Assembly: GCF_012030425.1 (NCBI RefSeq)
Contig: NZ_JAAUVN010000001.1
Coordinates: forward strand, 2,108,001 to 2,172,000
DNA: 64,000 nucleotides
Origin: Sphingobacterium sp. B16(2022)
Lineage (GTDB): Bacteria; Bacteroidota; Bacteroidia; Sphingobacteriales; Sphingobacteriaceae
Direction: 5' to 3'
Shown here one piece after another: positions 7,667 to 17,149 of this stretch (positions are counted from its first letter, which is position 1; each line of letters begins with the position of its first letter). The notes under the pieces were generated by a model. The model was not told the origin of the DNA and did no database searches. It was given only the letters and a program-made list of their open reading frames with translations. The translations under genes were made by a program, and so were the position numbers.

Positions 7667-9988
7667 ATGTATCGAAGACCTATTTATTCTATGCTCGTGA
7701 TCTTCGCTTGTATATATATGATACAGGCATGCCATAGACCGTCATCAAATCAGATGAGTGAAGAACCTATACCTGACAGTATCAGCTATAATTTTCATGT
7801 CAGACCTATTCTTTCCGATAAATGTTTTGCATGCCATGGGCCCGACGCAAATAAACGCGATGCAGATTTACGTCTCGATATACCTGAAGAAGCTTACAAA
7901 GCATTAAAGAGTAATGCCACAGCGCATGGTATTGTACCCTTTAAGCCTAAAAATTCTGAAGTTTTTTTGAGAATATCATCAAAAGACACATCCTATATAA
8001 TGCCTCCTATTGCAACCAACCTCACTTTAACTGCAACAGAGATTGCTATTATTGAAAAGTGGATCAAGCAGGGGGCGAAATATGAAAAGCATTGGGCTTT
8101 CACTGCACCCAAAACTCCCATCATTCCCAAAGTAAAAAATACCAAATGGATAAAAAATGAAATTGATTATTTTGTACTTGATAAACTAGAACATAAAAAA
8201 ATAGCACCAAATCCCGAAGCTGACAAAGAACGATTACTTAGAAGAGTTAGTTTGGATATTACGGGGCTACCCCCATCATTGCAGATGATGGATAAATTTA
8301 TGGCAGACAACAGTCCTAATGCCTACGAAAAGGTAATAGAAACCCTACTGGCAAGCCCTGCTTATGGAGAACGGATGGCTTTACACTGGATGGATGTTTC
8401 CAGATATGCAGATTCGCACGGTTACCAAGACGACAATTACCGTAGCCAGTGGCCATGGAGAGACTGGGTTATTCATGCTTTTAACAACAATACTCCTTAT
8501 AATAAATTTATCAGCTGGCAACTCGCGGGCGACCTGATGCCTCAATCCTCTAAAGAACAGCTTTTAGCAACAGCTTTCAACCGAAATCATAAAATAACAG
8601 AAGAAGGTGGTGTAATCGATGAAGAATACCGTGTAGAATATGTGAAAGATAGAACAAATACCCTGGGAAAAGCTATCTTAGGAATCACCCTAGAGTGTGC
8701 GCAGTGTCATGATCATAAATATGACCCCTTTTCACAAAAAGAATATTTTCAAATGACCGGTTTCTTCAATAACGTCAAAGAAGTCGGACTCGAATCAACT
8801 GTTGGTGGACCGGAGACATTCGCTAAAAAACCATTAATGGAAATCAGTAATGCTGATGTCCAAGATATCCTAAAGTTTGTCAACAAACAAGATACCAATA
8901 AGTTGATCGTATCGGTTATGGGAGATCAAGATACCCTCCGTAAAACCTATGTACTCAACAGAGGTGTATATGATGCGCACGGAGAAGTCGTGCAGGCAAG
9001 CACCCCAAAGTCAGTATTGGGATTTAGCGAAAAATATCCTAAAAATAGGCTTGGTTTAACGCAATGGTTATTTGACAAACAAAACCCCCTCACCTCGCGT
9101 GTATTTGTTAATCAAGTATGGCAGGAATATTTTGGTAGAGGTCTGGTCAAAACATCTGGCGATTTTGGAATGCAGGGAGAATTACCTTCACATCCAGAAT
9201 TATTAGATTGGCTAGCAGTTGATTTTATGAATCATGGCTGGGACATCAAGCGACTAGTCAAACAGATCGTCCTCTCAGCAACATATAGACAATCTGCGGT
9301 AGTAGATCCTGACAAATTCAACGTTGACCCCGACAACATTTTTCTTGCTCGTGCTCCCCGTTACCGTATTCCGGCAGAACATGTCCGTGATGTCGTCTTA
9401 TCCAGTAGTGGATTGTTGGTTCCAACCATCGGTGGTCCAAGTGTCAAACCCTATCAACCGGCAGGGCTATGGGAAGCGGCCACATCAGGTCGTGGATTAT
9501 TGGCCTCATACCGACAAGACCATCAGGCAAGTTTATACCGACGAGGATTATACACATTCATAAAAAGAACGGTACCTCCTCCAGTGATGGCCATTTTCGA
9601 TGCCAGTAATAGAGATCAGTGTGAAGTTAAGCGGCTTAATACCAACACTCCTCTTCAAGCACTTGCGATGTTGAATGATCCAACCGTACTTGAAGCTTCT
9701 CGAGTACTGGCCGCTCGCTTACTACAAGACAAAGGAACTCCGGAGACCAAAATAATAACCGCATTTCGTCGTATAGTCTGCCGTAAACCTAAGGAACAAG
9801 AAATAAAACGATTAACAACTTATTATGCCGACCAGTTAAATACATTCAAACAAAAAGCAAATGCTGATAAAGTCTTGGCCGTCGGAGAGTTTCCTATAGA
9901 TCAGAAAGTCAATAAAACACAACTTGCTGCATTAATGGGCGTAATTACCATTATATACAATTTAGAAGAAACCATTACAAAATCCTAA
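7667..9988 (+). CDS. PSCyt1/DUF1549/DUF1553 lipoprotein
   Basis: A 773-residue envelope protein of a family abundant in Planctomycetes. Residues 1-22 are a lipoprotein signal with Cys22 in 'IQAC'. A planctomycete-type cytochrome motif CxxCH lies at C53-H57 ('CFACHGPD'). The DUF1549 region follows (~155-365) and contains a second CxxCH at C344-H348 ('CAQCHDHKYDP'). DUF1553 makes up the C-terminal half ('RVFVNQVWQEYFGRGLV', 'NTPLQALAMLNDP'). The two CxxCH motifs predict covalent haem c and electron transfer. Enzyme activity is not established for the family. It heads a tight operon: the DUF1501 gene starts 3 nt after its stop, a pairing that is conserved in Planctomycetes. Confidence 0.88.
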   Translation: MYRRPIYSMLVIFACIYMIQACHRPSSNQMSEEPIPDSISYNFHVRPILSDKCFACHGPDANKRDADLRLDIPEEAYKALKSNATAHGIVPFKPKNSEVFLRISSKDTSYIMPPIATNLTLTATEIAIIEKWIKQGAKYEKHWAFTAPKTPIIPKVKNTKWIKNEIDYFVLDKLEHKKIAPNPEADKERLLRRVSLDITGLPPSLQMMDKFMADNSPNAYEKVIETLLASPAYGERMALHWMDVSRYADSHGYQDDNYRSQWPWRDWVIHAFNNNTPYNKFISWQLAGDLMPQSSKEQLLATAFNRNHKITEEGGVIDEEYRVEYVKDRTNTLGKAILGITLECAQCHDHKYDPFSQKEYFQMTGFFNNVKEVGLESTVGGPETFAKKPLMEISNADVQDILKFVNKQDTNKLIVSVMGDQDTLRKTYVLNRGVYDAHGEVVQASTPKSVLGFSEKYPKNRLGLTQWLFDKQNPLTSRVFVNQVWQEYFGRGLVKTSGDFGMQGELPSHPELLDWLAVDFMNHGWDIKRLVKQIVLSATYRQSAVVDPDKFNVDPDNIFLARAPRYRIPAEHVRDVVLSSSGLLVPTIGGPSVKPYQPAGLWEAATSGRGLLASYRQDHQASLYRRGLYTFIKRTVPPPVMAIFDASNRDQCEVKRLNTNTPLQALAMLNDPTVLEASRVLAARLLQDKGTPETKIITAFRRIVCRKPKEQEIKRLTTYYADQLNTFKQKANADKVLAVGEFPIDQKVNKTQLAALMGVITIIYNLEETITKS

Positions 9989-9991
9989 ATT

Positions 9992-11443
9992 ATGGACAAA
10001 AATATTTTAGAACATGGTCTTAATTTCAATAGACGTCGATTCCTTTCAAAACTAAGTTTAGGCTTAGGCAGTGTAGCATTGGGATCTTTGCTCATTCCCG
10101 ATCTATTTGAAGGAGGCTTTGAGCAAGCAGGACTTCCCTCGGGTATTCCAGATTTTGCTCCTAAAGCAAAGCGTGTAATTTATCTCTTTCAGAATGGGGC
10201 TCCATCACAACTCGAATCTTTCGATTATAAACCCAAACTCAGAGAAATGATGGGTCAAGAGCTTCCTGAATCCATACGGGGAGCACAAAGGCTTACAGGT
10301 ATGACTGCCAATCAGGCGTCATTCCCTTTAGTAGGTTCCTACTATGATTTCAAACAATATGGAGAGTCGCGTGCATGGATCAGCGATTTATTTCCACATA
10401 CAGCAAAAGTTGTTGACGATATCTGTATCATTAAATCTATGTTCACAGAAGCGATCAATCATGATCCCGCACTGACATTTTTTCAAAGTGGTGCACAACA
10501 AGGAAACAGACCCAGTATGGGTGCTTGGCTTAGTTATGGTCTAGGAAGTGAAAATAAAAACCTCCCGGCGTACACTGTATTATTATCACGCGGAAAAGGT
10601 AATGGTCAGGGTGTCTACTCCAAGTTGTGGAGCAACGGTTTTCTAGACTCGACCCATCAGGGCGTACAGTTCAGCAGTGGTGAAGATCCAGTGCTTTACC
10701 TAAAAGACCCTGATGGCTTAAATCGTTTTGAACGCAGAAAAATGCTTGATCAATTAGCCGCGATGAATGACCTCTCCTATCAGGAATTTGGCGATCCAGA
10801 GATCAATGCCAAGGTACAGCAATATGAAATGGCCTATCGTATGCAAACTGCAGTTCCAGAAGTCACTGATCTTTCTAAAGAACCCGATGATATCATCAAA
10901 CTGTATGGCGCAGACTGCCTTAATCCCGGTACTTTTGCGGCCAATTGCCTACTTGCAAGAAAACTTAGTGAAAACGGAGTCCGTTTTGTTCAGCTCTATC
11001 ATCAAGGTTGGGATCAACATGGTAACTTACCCACAGAAATGGCAGGTCAGGCAAAAGATGTAGACCAAGCATCGGCAGCATTAATTACAGATCTCAAACA
11101 AAGAGGTCTATTGGATGAAACACTCGTCATCTGGGGAGGAGAATTTGGACGAACCAATTACAGCCAAGGCGCCATGACCAAAGATAATTATGGGCGTGAT
11201 CATCATCCCCGTTGCTTCAGTATATGGATGGCAGGTGGCGGAGTCAAACCAGGAATCGTATACGGTGAATCCGATGAACTAGGATATAACATCATCAAAG
11301 ATCCTGTTCATGTGCATGACTTTCATGCCACAATCCTACATCAGCTCGGATTAAACCATGAAAAACTCACCTATAAACATCTAGGCAGACGTTATAGATT
11401 AACCGATGTCGCAGGAAAAGTAATCAATGACATATTAGTATAA
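9992..11443 (+). CDS. DUF1501 protein with Tat-like signal
   Basis: A 483-residue DUF1501 protein. The N-terminus has a twin-arginine-type motif, 'NRRRFLSKLSLGLGS', followed by a hydrophobic stretch, so it is probably exported folded. DUF1501 is related in fold to the alkaline phosphatase/sulfatase superfamily; visible matching segments are 'LFQNGAPSQLESFDYKP', 'VIWGGEFGRTNYS' and 'GRDHHPRCFSIWMAGGGVKPG'. DUF1501 genes nearly always sit next to DUF1549/DUF1553 genes, as here, and the two products are thought to work together in the periplasm. The substrate is unknown. It lies in an operon with 3 nt upstream and 12 nt downstream spacing. Confidence 0.88.
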   Translation: MDKNILEHGLNFNRRRFLSKLSLGLGSVALGSLLIPDLFEGGFEQAGLPSGIPDFAPKAKRVIYLFQNGAPSQLESFDYKPKLREMMGQELPESIRGAQRLTGMTANQASFPLVGSYYDFKQYGESRAWISDLFPHTAKVVDDICIIKSMFTEAINHDPALTFFQSGAQQGNRPSMGAWLSYGLGSENKNLPAYTVLLSRGKGNGQGVYSKLWSNGFLDSTHQGVQFSSGEDPVLYLKDPDGLNRFERRKMLDQLAAMNDLSYQEFGDPEINAKVQQYEMAYRMQTAVPEVTDLSKEPDDIIKLYGADCLNPGTFAANCLLARKLSENGVRFVQLYHQGWDQHGNLPTEMAGQAKDVDQASAALITDLKQRGLLDETLVIWGGEFGRTNYSQGAMTKDNYGRDHHPRCFSIWMAGGGVKPGIVYGESDELGYNIIKDPVHVHDFHATILHQLGLNHEKLTYKHLGRRYRLTDVAGKVINDILV

Positions 11444-11455
11444 CCTTATTTTTTT

Positions 11456-12481
11456 ATGGAAAGAAGATCATTTATCAAAAATACAGCAACCTTATCTGCA
11501 AGTTTCTTCATTATGAAGGACCTCATGGCCAAACCAAAAGGTCCAATATACGGACATCATAACATGCGCTACACACTTGATAACAAATGGGGACAATTAA
11601 ATCCGCTCAAAAACCCAGTAAATGACTGCCATGAAATGGTCCAAGATAAAAAAGGACGTATTATACTATTAACCAATGAAACTAAAAATAATATCTTAAT
11701 TTATAACAAATCGGGTAAATTATTAAACTCCTGGGGCCATGATTTTCCAGGTGCACATGGATTGACCATCGCCAATGAAGGCAAACAAGAATCGCTATTT
11801 ATTACAGATACCGATAGGCATCAGGTTTTTAAAACCACATTAGATGGCAACATATTAAAAACCATCGATTGTCCTATGGAAACCGGTTTATATCAAAAAA
11901 AAGAAGAATTTGTGCCGACTGAAGTCGCTGTTGCAGACAATGGCGATTTCTATATTGCCGATGGTTATGGCTTGCAGTATGTCTTTCATTATAATGCTGA
12001 CGGGAAGCTACAGGGCTACTTTGGAGGAAGAGGAAAAGAAGTAAAACATTTGGACAATGCTCTTGGGGTTTGCGTAGATAAAAGAAGTGGAAATCCGACC
12101 TTACTGGTTACTGACCGTACACGCAACTGCTTTAAACGTTTTGATATGAACGGCAATCTCCTAGAAGTCATCGCATTGCCAGGAGCATGCATCTGCCGGC
12201 CAGTCATCAAAAATGAAAATCTTTATGCTGCTGTTTTAAGATCTCCTGATCTCAATAAAGCAGACAGTGGTTTCGTTACGATTCTAGACAAAAACAATAA
12301 GGTAATATCCAATATTGGTGGTACCATCCCAGTATATAGCAATGGCACCTTACAGCCCATGGCCCAAGAATTACAAATATTACATAACCCACATGATGTT
12401 TGCATCGATGACGACGAAAATATCTACGTAGCACAATGGGCATCAGGAAAAGTATATCCCTATAAATTTACACGAGTCTAA
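11456..12481 (+). CDS. Exported NHL-type beta-propeller protein
   Basis: A 341-residue protein with a twin-arginine-like start ('MERRSFIKNTATLSAS') followed by repeated propeller strands: 'GRIILLTNETKNNILIY', 'KLLNSWGHDFPGAHGL', 'SLFITDTDRHQVFK', 'NGDFYIADGYG', 'ENIYVAQW'. This is the pattern of NHL or 6-bladed beta-propeller proteins, as in peptidylglycine alpha-amidating lyase-like folds. It may be a binding protein or lyase for the substrate of the neighbouring haem proteins. It starts 12 nt after the DUF1501 gene and ends 7 nt before the membrane cytochrome gene, so it is part of the same transcript. Confidence 0.8.
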   Translation: MERRSFIKNTATLSASFFIMKDLMAKPKGPIYGHHNMRYTLDNKWGQLNPLKNPVNDCHEMVQDKKGRIILLTNETKNNILIYNKSGKLLNSWGHDFPGAHGLTIANEGKQESLFITDTDRHQVFKTTLDGNILKTIDCPMETGLYQKKEEFVPTEVAVADNGDFYIADGYGLQYVFHYNADGKLQGYFGGRGKEVKHLDNALGVCVDKRSGNPTLLVTDRTRNCFKRFDMNGNLLEVIALPGACICRPVIKNENLYAAVLRSPDLNKADSGFVTILDKNNKVISNIGGTIPVYSNGTLQPMAQELQILHNPHDVCIDDDENIYVAQWASGKVYPYKFTRV

Positions 12482-12488
12482 TTTTTAT

Positions 12489-14642
12489 ATGAAAATTACC
12501 TTCAAAGGATTTACAGAACATGCACTGTTTGCGCTAAATATTTTTATCATCTTTTTATTAATATTTGGAAAACAGATCTCGGTACCACTATGGCTTCAAT
12601 CATTTGGAAGAATGCATCCCATGCTACTACATTTTCCAATTGTGCTATTGCTATTGGCGATGCTGCTTGAAATTTTTCGTTACAATAAATCCTATGCAAC
12701 ATTAACCCTATATCACAAATTTACATCGGGACTACTGCTAGGTGGTATTTTCTTGGCAACAGTAACGGTCATTATGGGTTTATTACTATCACAAGAAGAT
12801 GGTTACAGCGGAAGTACTTTACAGTGGCACAAATGGACCGGCGTAAGTCTTGTCTTTATATCTTCTTTCATTTATTGGATACGGGAAAAATCATGGTACA
12901 ATTCTCCACTTTCAAAAATGTTTGCCTTGCTCACTATTATTTCACTTCTTCTTACGGGGCATTATGGAGCCATATTGACCCATGGCGAAAATTTCGTACT
13001 CGCTCCTGTCACACCCACCCCAGAAAAAGTCTCAATAGAGCAAGCGATGATCTATCAAGACGTGATTCTACCTATTTTTACAGCCAAATGCGCCAGTTGC
13101 CACAATATGGAAAAAGCAAAAGGAAGCTTAAACCTCACTGACGCAGCATCTATGTTAAAAGGTGGCAAAAATGGAAAACTATTTGTTCCCGGCAATCCCC
13201 AAATCAGTTTATTATTGCAACGCCTTCATCTTCCAGTTGAAGATGAAAAAAGAATGCCTCCAAAAGGAAAACCCGAACTTACTGCCACAGAAATAGCTGT
13301 ACTGACCCTCTGGATAAAAGGAAATGCACAATTGGATAAAAAAGTAATCGATTTACCACAGCAAGATTCTTTACGCATACTAGCTTCTACAACTTTAGGC
13401 CCATCACCTTCAATGGCACAACAATATGATTTTGCAGCGGCATCAGAGGCAACGGTCAAAAAACTAAATAATGATTATCGGGTTATTTCCATCCTCGATA
13501 AAGGCTCCCCTGCTCTGTCTGTTAATATCTATAACAAAACGATTTACAAACCAGAAGCGCTAAAAGAATTGACAGAAATAAAAAGACAGATTGTATCTCT
13601 CAACTTAAACGGATTACCCGTGCAAGACGAAGAACTAAAAACGATCAGCACATTTGAAAATTTACGTAAACTGAATCTCAACTTCACAGCTATTAAAGGC
13701 GACGGACTGAAGCATTTACTTCCATTAAAACAGTTAAATACCCTATCACTATCTGGTACAGCAGTAAATTTCAATACCGTGAAGCAACTTGTTGCTATGA
13801 AAAACCTAAAAGAGCTATCATTATGGCGAACTGATATAAAGGAAAATGAAATTGGCCAATTGAAACAATTAGCAAAAGGAATTCGCATTATTACAGGCTT
13901 TAAAGACGACGGAAAGAGTCCCATAAAGCTAAACCAGCCACATTTAAGTACAACCGTTTCTATTTTCAAAAATAGAATACCATTACAGATTAAACATCCC
14001 ATCAACGGTGTAGAGATCAGGTATACAACCGATGGAACCGAACCCGATAGTTTAAAGTCACCTCTTTACGACAAAGAAATTGAAATTAAAGAGTCCGTTA
14101 CATTAAAAACTAAAGCATATAAAACCGGATGGTACGGTAGTGATGTCTTGACTTTTAACTTTTATCAAAGTCGCTACAGCCCCGACAGCATTGCATTTAT
14201 AGTAGCGCCAAGTGAAAAATATAAAGGTGACGGACCGAAGACATTGACAGATTTACAACTCGGCAGCTTTGACATCCAGAATGGCAAATGGATCGGTTAC
14301 AATGAAAACATGGCATTAATGCTATTTTTCAAAGAACAGCTACCCCTCAAATCTATATCGGTCAACATGATGAAAAAAATCCAAACACATATCCTTCCCC
14401 CACAGGAATTTGAAGTATGGGGTGGTACTAACGAAAAAAACATGCGCTTATTGCAACGTGTAAAAAATCCAATGCCACAAAAAGATGAAGCAGATGCATT
14501 TATCAAGATGGAAGTAAAATTTAAATCGCAATCAATCTCCTGCATCAAAATTGTAGGTAAAAACTTCAAAAAATTACCAGAATGGCACGCCGGAAAAGGA
14601 CAACCAGCTTGGATATTTATGGATGAAATACTTTTAAACTAA
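12489..14642 (+). CDS. Membrane cytochrome with LRR and chitobiase-like domain
   Basis: A 717-residue multidomain protein. The first ~165 residues are four to five membrane helices of DUF2231 type ('RMHPMLLHFPIVLLLLAM', with His candidates for haem b). A planctomycete-type cytochrome c domain follows with CASCH at C201-H205 and 'LFVPGNPQISLLLQRL', 'MPPKGKPELT'. Residues ~325-470 are leucine-rich repeats ('LRKLNLNFTAIKG', 'LNTLSLSGTAV', 'LKELSLWRTDI'). Residues ~485-560 resemble the FN3-associated/chitobiase C-terminal domain ('GVEIRYTTDGTEPDSL'), and the end is a discoidin-like beta-sandwich. It probably anchors the periplasmic haem proteins of this operon to the inner membrane and passes electrons on. 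Confidence 0.82.
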   Translation: MKITFKGFTEHALFALNIFIIFLLIFGKQISVPLWLQSFGRMHPMLLHFPIVLLLLAMLLEIFRYNKSYATLTLYHKFTSGLLLGGIFLATVTVIMGLLLSQEDGYSGSTLQWHKWTGVSLVFISSFIYWIREKSWYNSPLSKMFALLTIISLLLTGHYGAILTHGENFVLAPVTPTPEKVSIEQAMIYQDVILPIFTAKCASCHNMEKAKGSLNLTDAASMLKGGKNGKLFVPGNPQISLLLQRLHLPVEDEKRMPPKGKPELTATEIAVLTLWIKGNAQLDKKVIDLPQQDSLRILASTTLGPSPSMAQQYDFAAASEATVKKLNNDYRVISILDKGSPALSVNIYNKTIYKPEALKELTEIKRQIVSLNLNGLPVQDEELKTISTFENLRKLNLNFTAIKGDGLKHLLPLKQLNTLSLSGTAVNFNTVKQLVAMKNLKELSLWRTDIKENEIGQLKQLAKGIRIITGFKDDGKSPIKLNQPHLSTTVSIFKNRIPLQIKHPINGVEIRYTTDGTEPDSLKSPLYDKEIEIKESVTLKTKAYKTGWYGSDVLTFNFYQSRYSPDSIAFIVAPSEKYKGDGPKTLTDLQLGSFDIQNGKWIGYNENMALMLFFKEQLPLKSISVNMMKKIQTHILPPQEFEVWGGTNEKNMRLLQRVKNPMPQKDEADAFIKMEVKFKSQSISCIKIVGKNFKKLPEWHAGKGQPAWIFMDEILLN

Positions 14643-14660
14643 TCAATTTAACCTAAATAT

Positions 14661-15950
14661 ATGCATCAAATTCAAACATCTAAACTATTTTGGGCAAGTT
14701 GTCTCGCTCTTTTAGTCACTTCGCTTTCTTTCGGTATCCGTGCGGGTATGATGGATCAACTCGGCATTGATTTTCAATTAAATGCGACACAGTTGGGAAC
14801 CATCACAGCTACAGCTTTTTGGGGATTTCCACTTGCCATCGTTATCGGTGGTTTTATTGTTGACATCATCGGGATGAAACGCCTTCTGGTGATGGCTTTC
14901 CTTTTTCATTTAGCAGGTATTCTATTGACCATCTTTGCACAAGGCTATTGGAGTCTTTTCTTCTCCACATTATTAATTGGCATTGCAAATGGTACGGTTG
15001 AAGCCGCTTGTAATCCATTAGTGGCCGCACTATATCCGCAAGAAAAGACAACTAGACTCAACTATTTCCATCTCTGGTTTCCTGGAGGTGTTGTGATAGG
15101 TACGTTATTGGTCACGCTATTTGTCCATCTGGGCATCGGATGGCAGTTCCAAGTTGGGATGATGTTAATTCCAACAGTTATTTATGGTTATATTTTCTCA
15201 AAGCTTGATTTCCCCGTTACAGAACGGGTATCCTCAGGATATTCCACTGCAGACATGTACAAGGCAGTAGGCTCTCCTTTATTTCTATTCCTATTTCTAT
15301 GCATGTTTATGACCGCTATTACTGAACTATTTACAGGGCAATGGATTAGTTTACTGCTTAAAAATGTAACCGACAACGCCATTCTATTACTTACGATTAC
15401 CACTGGAATTATGGTAATAGGCCGCGCGTTCGCAAAACCAATTGTTCAAAAACTTGCACCCCAAGGTGTGCTCCTTTTTTCAGCAATCTTTGCAGCAGCA
15501 GGTCTATATATGCTTGGTAGCTTTACAGGTAATGCTGTTTTCTTTGCAGCAATTATTTTTGGTATCGGTGTGTGTTACTTCTGGCCAACTATGATCGGTT
15601 TTGTTGCCGAAAATATTCCACAATCTGGAGCTTTGGGTTTAAATCTTATCGGTGGAGCTGGTATGTTTGCTGTTTCCATCTATACGATGATCATGGGCAG
15701 CTATTATGATGGATTAATCATAAAGCATTTACCAATTGGTTCCAATCTCGATCTGTATAGTTCAGCAACAGAAGGAACGGCAGAAGCTTTGGCATACACA
15801 ACAGCTAAAAACCTAGCTGGGCCGGAAGTATTACAGATCACGTTAATACTTCCTATCCTATTGATCTTTGCTTTTGGAGGATTATACCTTTACATGAAAA
15901 ACAAGAAAGAAGTAGGTGCCTATAGGCAGTGTAGTGAATTAAAAAGTTGA
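14661..15950 (+). CDS. MFS transporter
   Basis: A 429-residue polytopic protein with about 12 hydrophobic segments and no signal peptide. The loop after helix 2 carries 'GFIVDIIGMKRLLVMA', the GxxxD(R/K)xGxxR/K-type motif of the major facilitator superfamily. It is 18 nt downstream of the membrane cytochrome, the fifth gene of the operon, and is followed by a weak hairpin. It most likely imports the product of the envelope oxidation step, a sugar, keto-sugar or sugar acid, using the proton gradient. Substrate specificity cannot be read from the sequence. Confidence 0.85.
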   Translation: MHQIQTSKLFWASCLALLVTSLSFGIRAGMMDQLGIDFQLNATQLGTITATAFWGFPLAIVIGGFIVDIIGMKRLLVMAFLFHLAGILLTIFAQGYWSLFFSTLLIGIANGTVEAACNPLVAALYPQEKTTRLNYFHLWFPGGVVIGTLLVTLFVHLGIGWQFQVGMMLIPTVIYGYIFSKLDFPVTERVSSGYSTADMYKAVGSPLFLFLFLCMFMTAITELFTGQWISLLLKNVTDNAILLLTITTGIMVIGRAFAKPIVQKLAPQGVLLFSAIFAAAGLYMLGSFTGNAVFFAAIIFGIGVCYFWPTMIGFVAENIPQSGALGLNLIGGAGMFAVSIYTMIMGSYYDGLIIKHLPIGSNLDLYSSATEGTAEALAYTTAKNLAGPEVLQITLILPILLIFAFGGLYLYMKNKKEVGAYRQCSELKS

Positions 15951-15962
15951 AGAAAACGAAAA

Positions 15963-15982
15963 GACTATAGCAATCAATAGTC
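15963..15982 (+). terminator. Weak hairpin after the MFS gene
   Basis: GACTAT at 15963-15968 pairs with ATAGTC at 15977-15982 across an 8-nt loop, followed by a T-rich stretch. Its position 12 nt after the stop and before an independent promoter fits partial termination. Confidence 0.35.
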
Positions 15983-16116
15983 CTTACATTTTACCAATTT
16001 AAAGCTAAGATATAGCTGATCATCGTTTCATATAAAACGTCATATACTTAAAAAACCAATTCATAGTTGACCATACATGACCGTATTTAATGTACAACAT
16101 TTCCCGTCGTTTTATC

Positions 16117-16147
16117 TTGTTTTACGTTTATTTTATTTATATATTTG
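16117..16147 (+). promoter_or_regulatory. Bacteroidota-type promoter for the ThuA operon
   Basis: TTG at 16117-16119 and TATATTTG at 16140-16147 are separated by 20 nt. This matches the TTG-N17-23-TAnnTTTG consensus of the phylum exactly and lies 85 bp before the ThuA start, so the second half of the block has its own promoter. Confidence 0.65.
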
Positions 16148-16232
16148 AGTTAAACCGAACGGCATAACAAACTGGTTTCTACAGTACTATTTGTTCCTCG
16201 TTTATACAATTAAACCTAATTATAAAACCATA

Positions 16233-17105
16233 ATGAAGCATCTAAAAAGCATTATATGTTTAATTACAATAGGCATATTGCTATCAAATGTATCTCCATC
16301 TGCTGGTCAAAGCAAAAAGAAAACAGTCAAAAAACCTCTAATTGTATTTGTAACGGGCGACCACGAATACAGTGGCGAAGAAACCCTGCCTATGATAGCA
16401 GCCGAACTTGAGAAAAACTATGGCATGCGAACTTTGGTGCTAAAAGCAAGTCCTGACTATAATTCAGAAGAAAATATCCCGGGACTAGAAGCTCTAAAAG
16501 ATGCCGATCTTGCTATTTTCTACCTTCGTTGGAGACTATTACCTGCCGATCAAGTTAAACATATCGACGATTATTTAAAATCCGGAAAGCCGGTTATTGG
16601 TTTCAGAACCAGCACACATGCTTTTAATTATCCCAGTGGACATCCCTTGGAGAAATGGAATGCTTTTGGTGAATTTGCTTTGGGAGGTCCTCCAGGATGG
16701 GGCAAAGGTGGTCACACCCATTACGGTCATAATTCCAGTACCGATGTATCCATTATTCCCACACAAAGTAAAAATCCGATCTTAACAGGAGTAGATCCAA
16801 ACTTTCATGTACGCTCCTGGTTGTACCATGTTGTACCCGATTATCCATCAAAAGGATCAACTTGGTTATTAATGGGAAAAGCTGTAGATCCAGATAAAAA
16901 AGCAGTTGAAAATCCTGTGGCGTGGACCTGGAAAACCGCTGCTGGAGGAAAAGTTTTCACAACAACACTTGGTCATCCCGATGATTTTAATATAGCAAGT
17001 TTTCAGCGGTTACTGATTAATGCCATACATTGGACTGTAGGAAAACCTATCCCTAAGAAATGGGCAGGAAAAATAGATATCAACGTTCCCTATAGACAAC
17101 AATAG
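16233..17105 (+). CDS. ThuA domain protein, exported
   Basis: The ThuA-like domain fills the protein: 'IVFVTGDHEYSGEETLPMIAAELE', 'DLAIFYLRWRLLP', 'GKPVIGFRTSTHAF', and 'GKVFTTTLGHPDDF' near the end. ThuA proteins have a glutamine-amidotransferase-like fold; in Sinorhizobium ThuA takes part in catabolism of 3-keto-trehalose-type sugars. I chose the ATG at 16233 rather than an in-frame TTG at 16191, because it gives a clean signal peptide (MKHLKSIICLITIGILLS...SAGQ). That makes it a 290-residue periplasmic protein. Its presence beside a Gfo/Idh/MocA enzyme and two sugar isomerases supports a keto-sugar pathway. Confidence 0.82.
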   Translation: MKHLKSIICLITIGILLSNVSPSAGQSKKKTVKKPLIVFVTGDHEYSGEETLPMIAAELEKNYGMRTLVLKASPDYNSEENIPGLEALKDADLAIFYLRWRLLPADQVKHIDDYLKSGKPVIGFRTSTHAFNYPSGHPLEKWNAFGEFALGGPPGWGKGGHTHYGHNSSTDVSIIPTQSKNPILTGVDPNFHVRSWLYHVVPDYPSKGSTWLLMGKAVDPDKKAVENPVAWTWKTAAGGKVFTTTLGHPDDFNIASFQRLLINAIHWTVGKPIPKKWAGKIDINVPYRQQ

Positions 17106-17149
17106 CTTCAATACACACGATATACTTTATCCGAAACATTATATACCCT

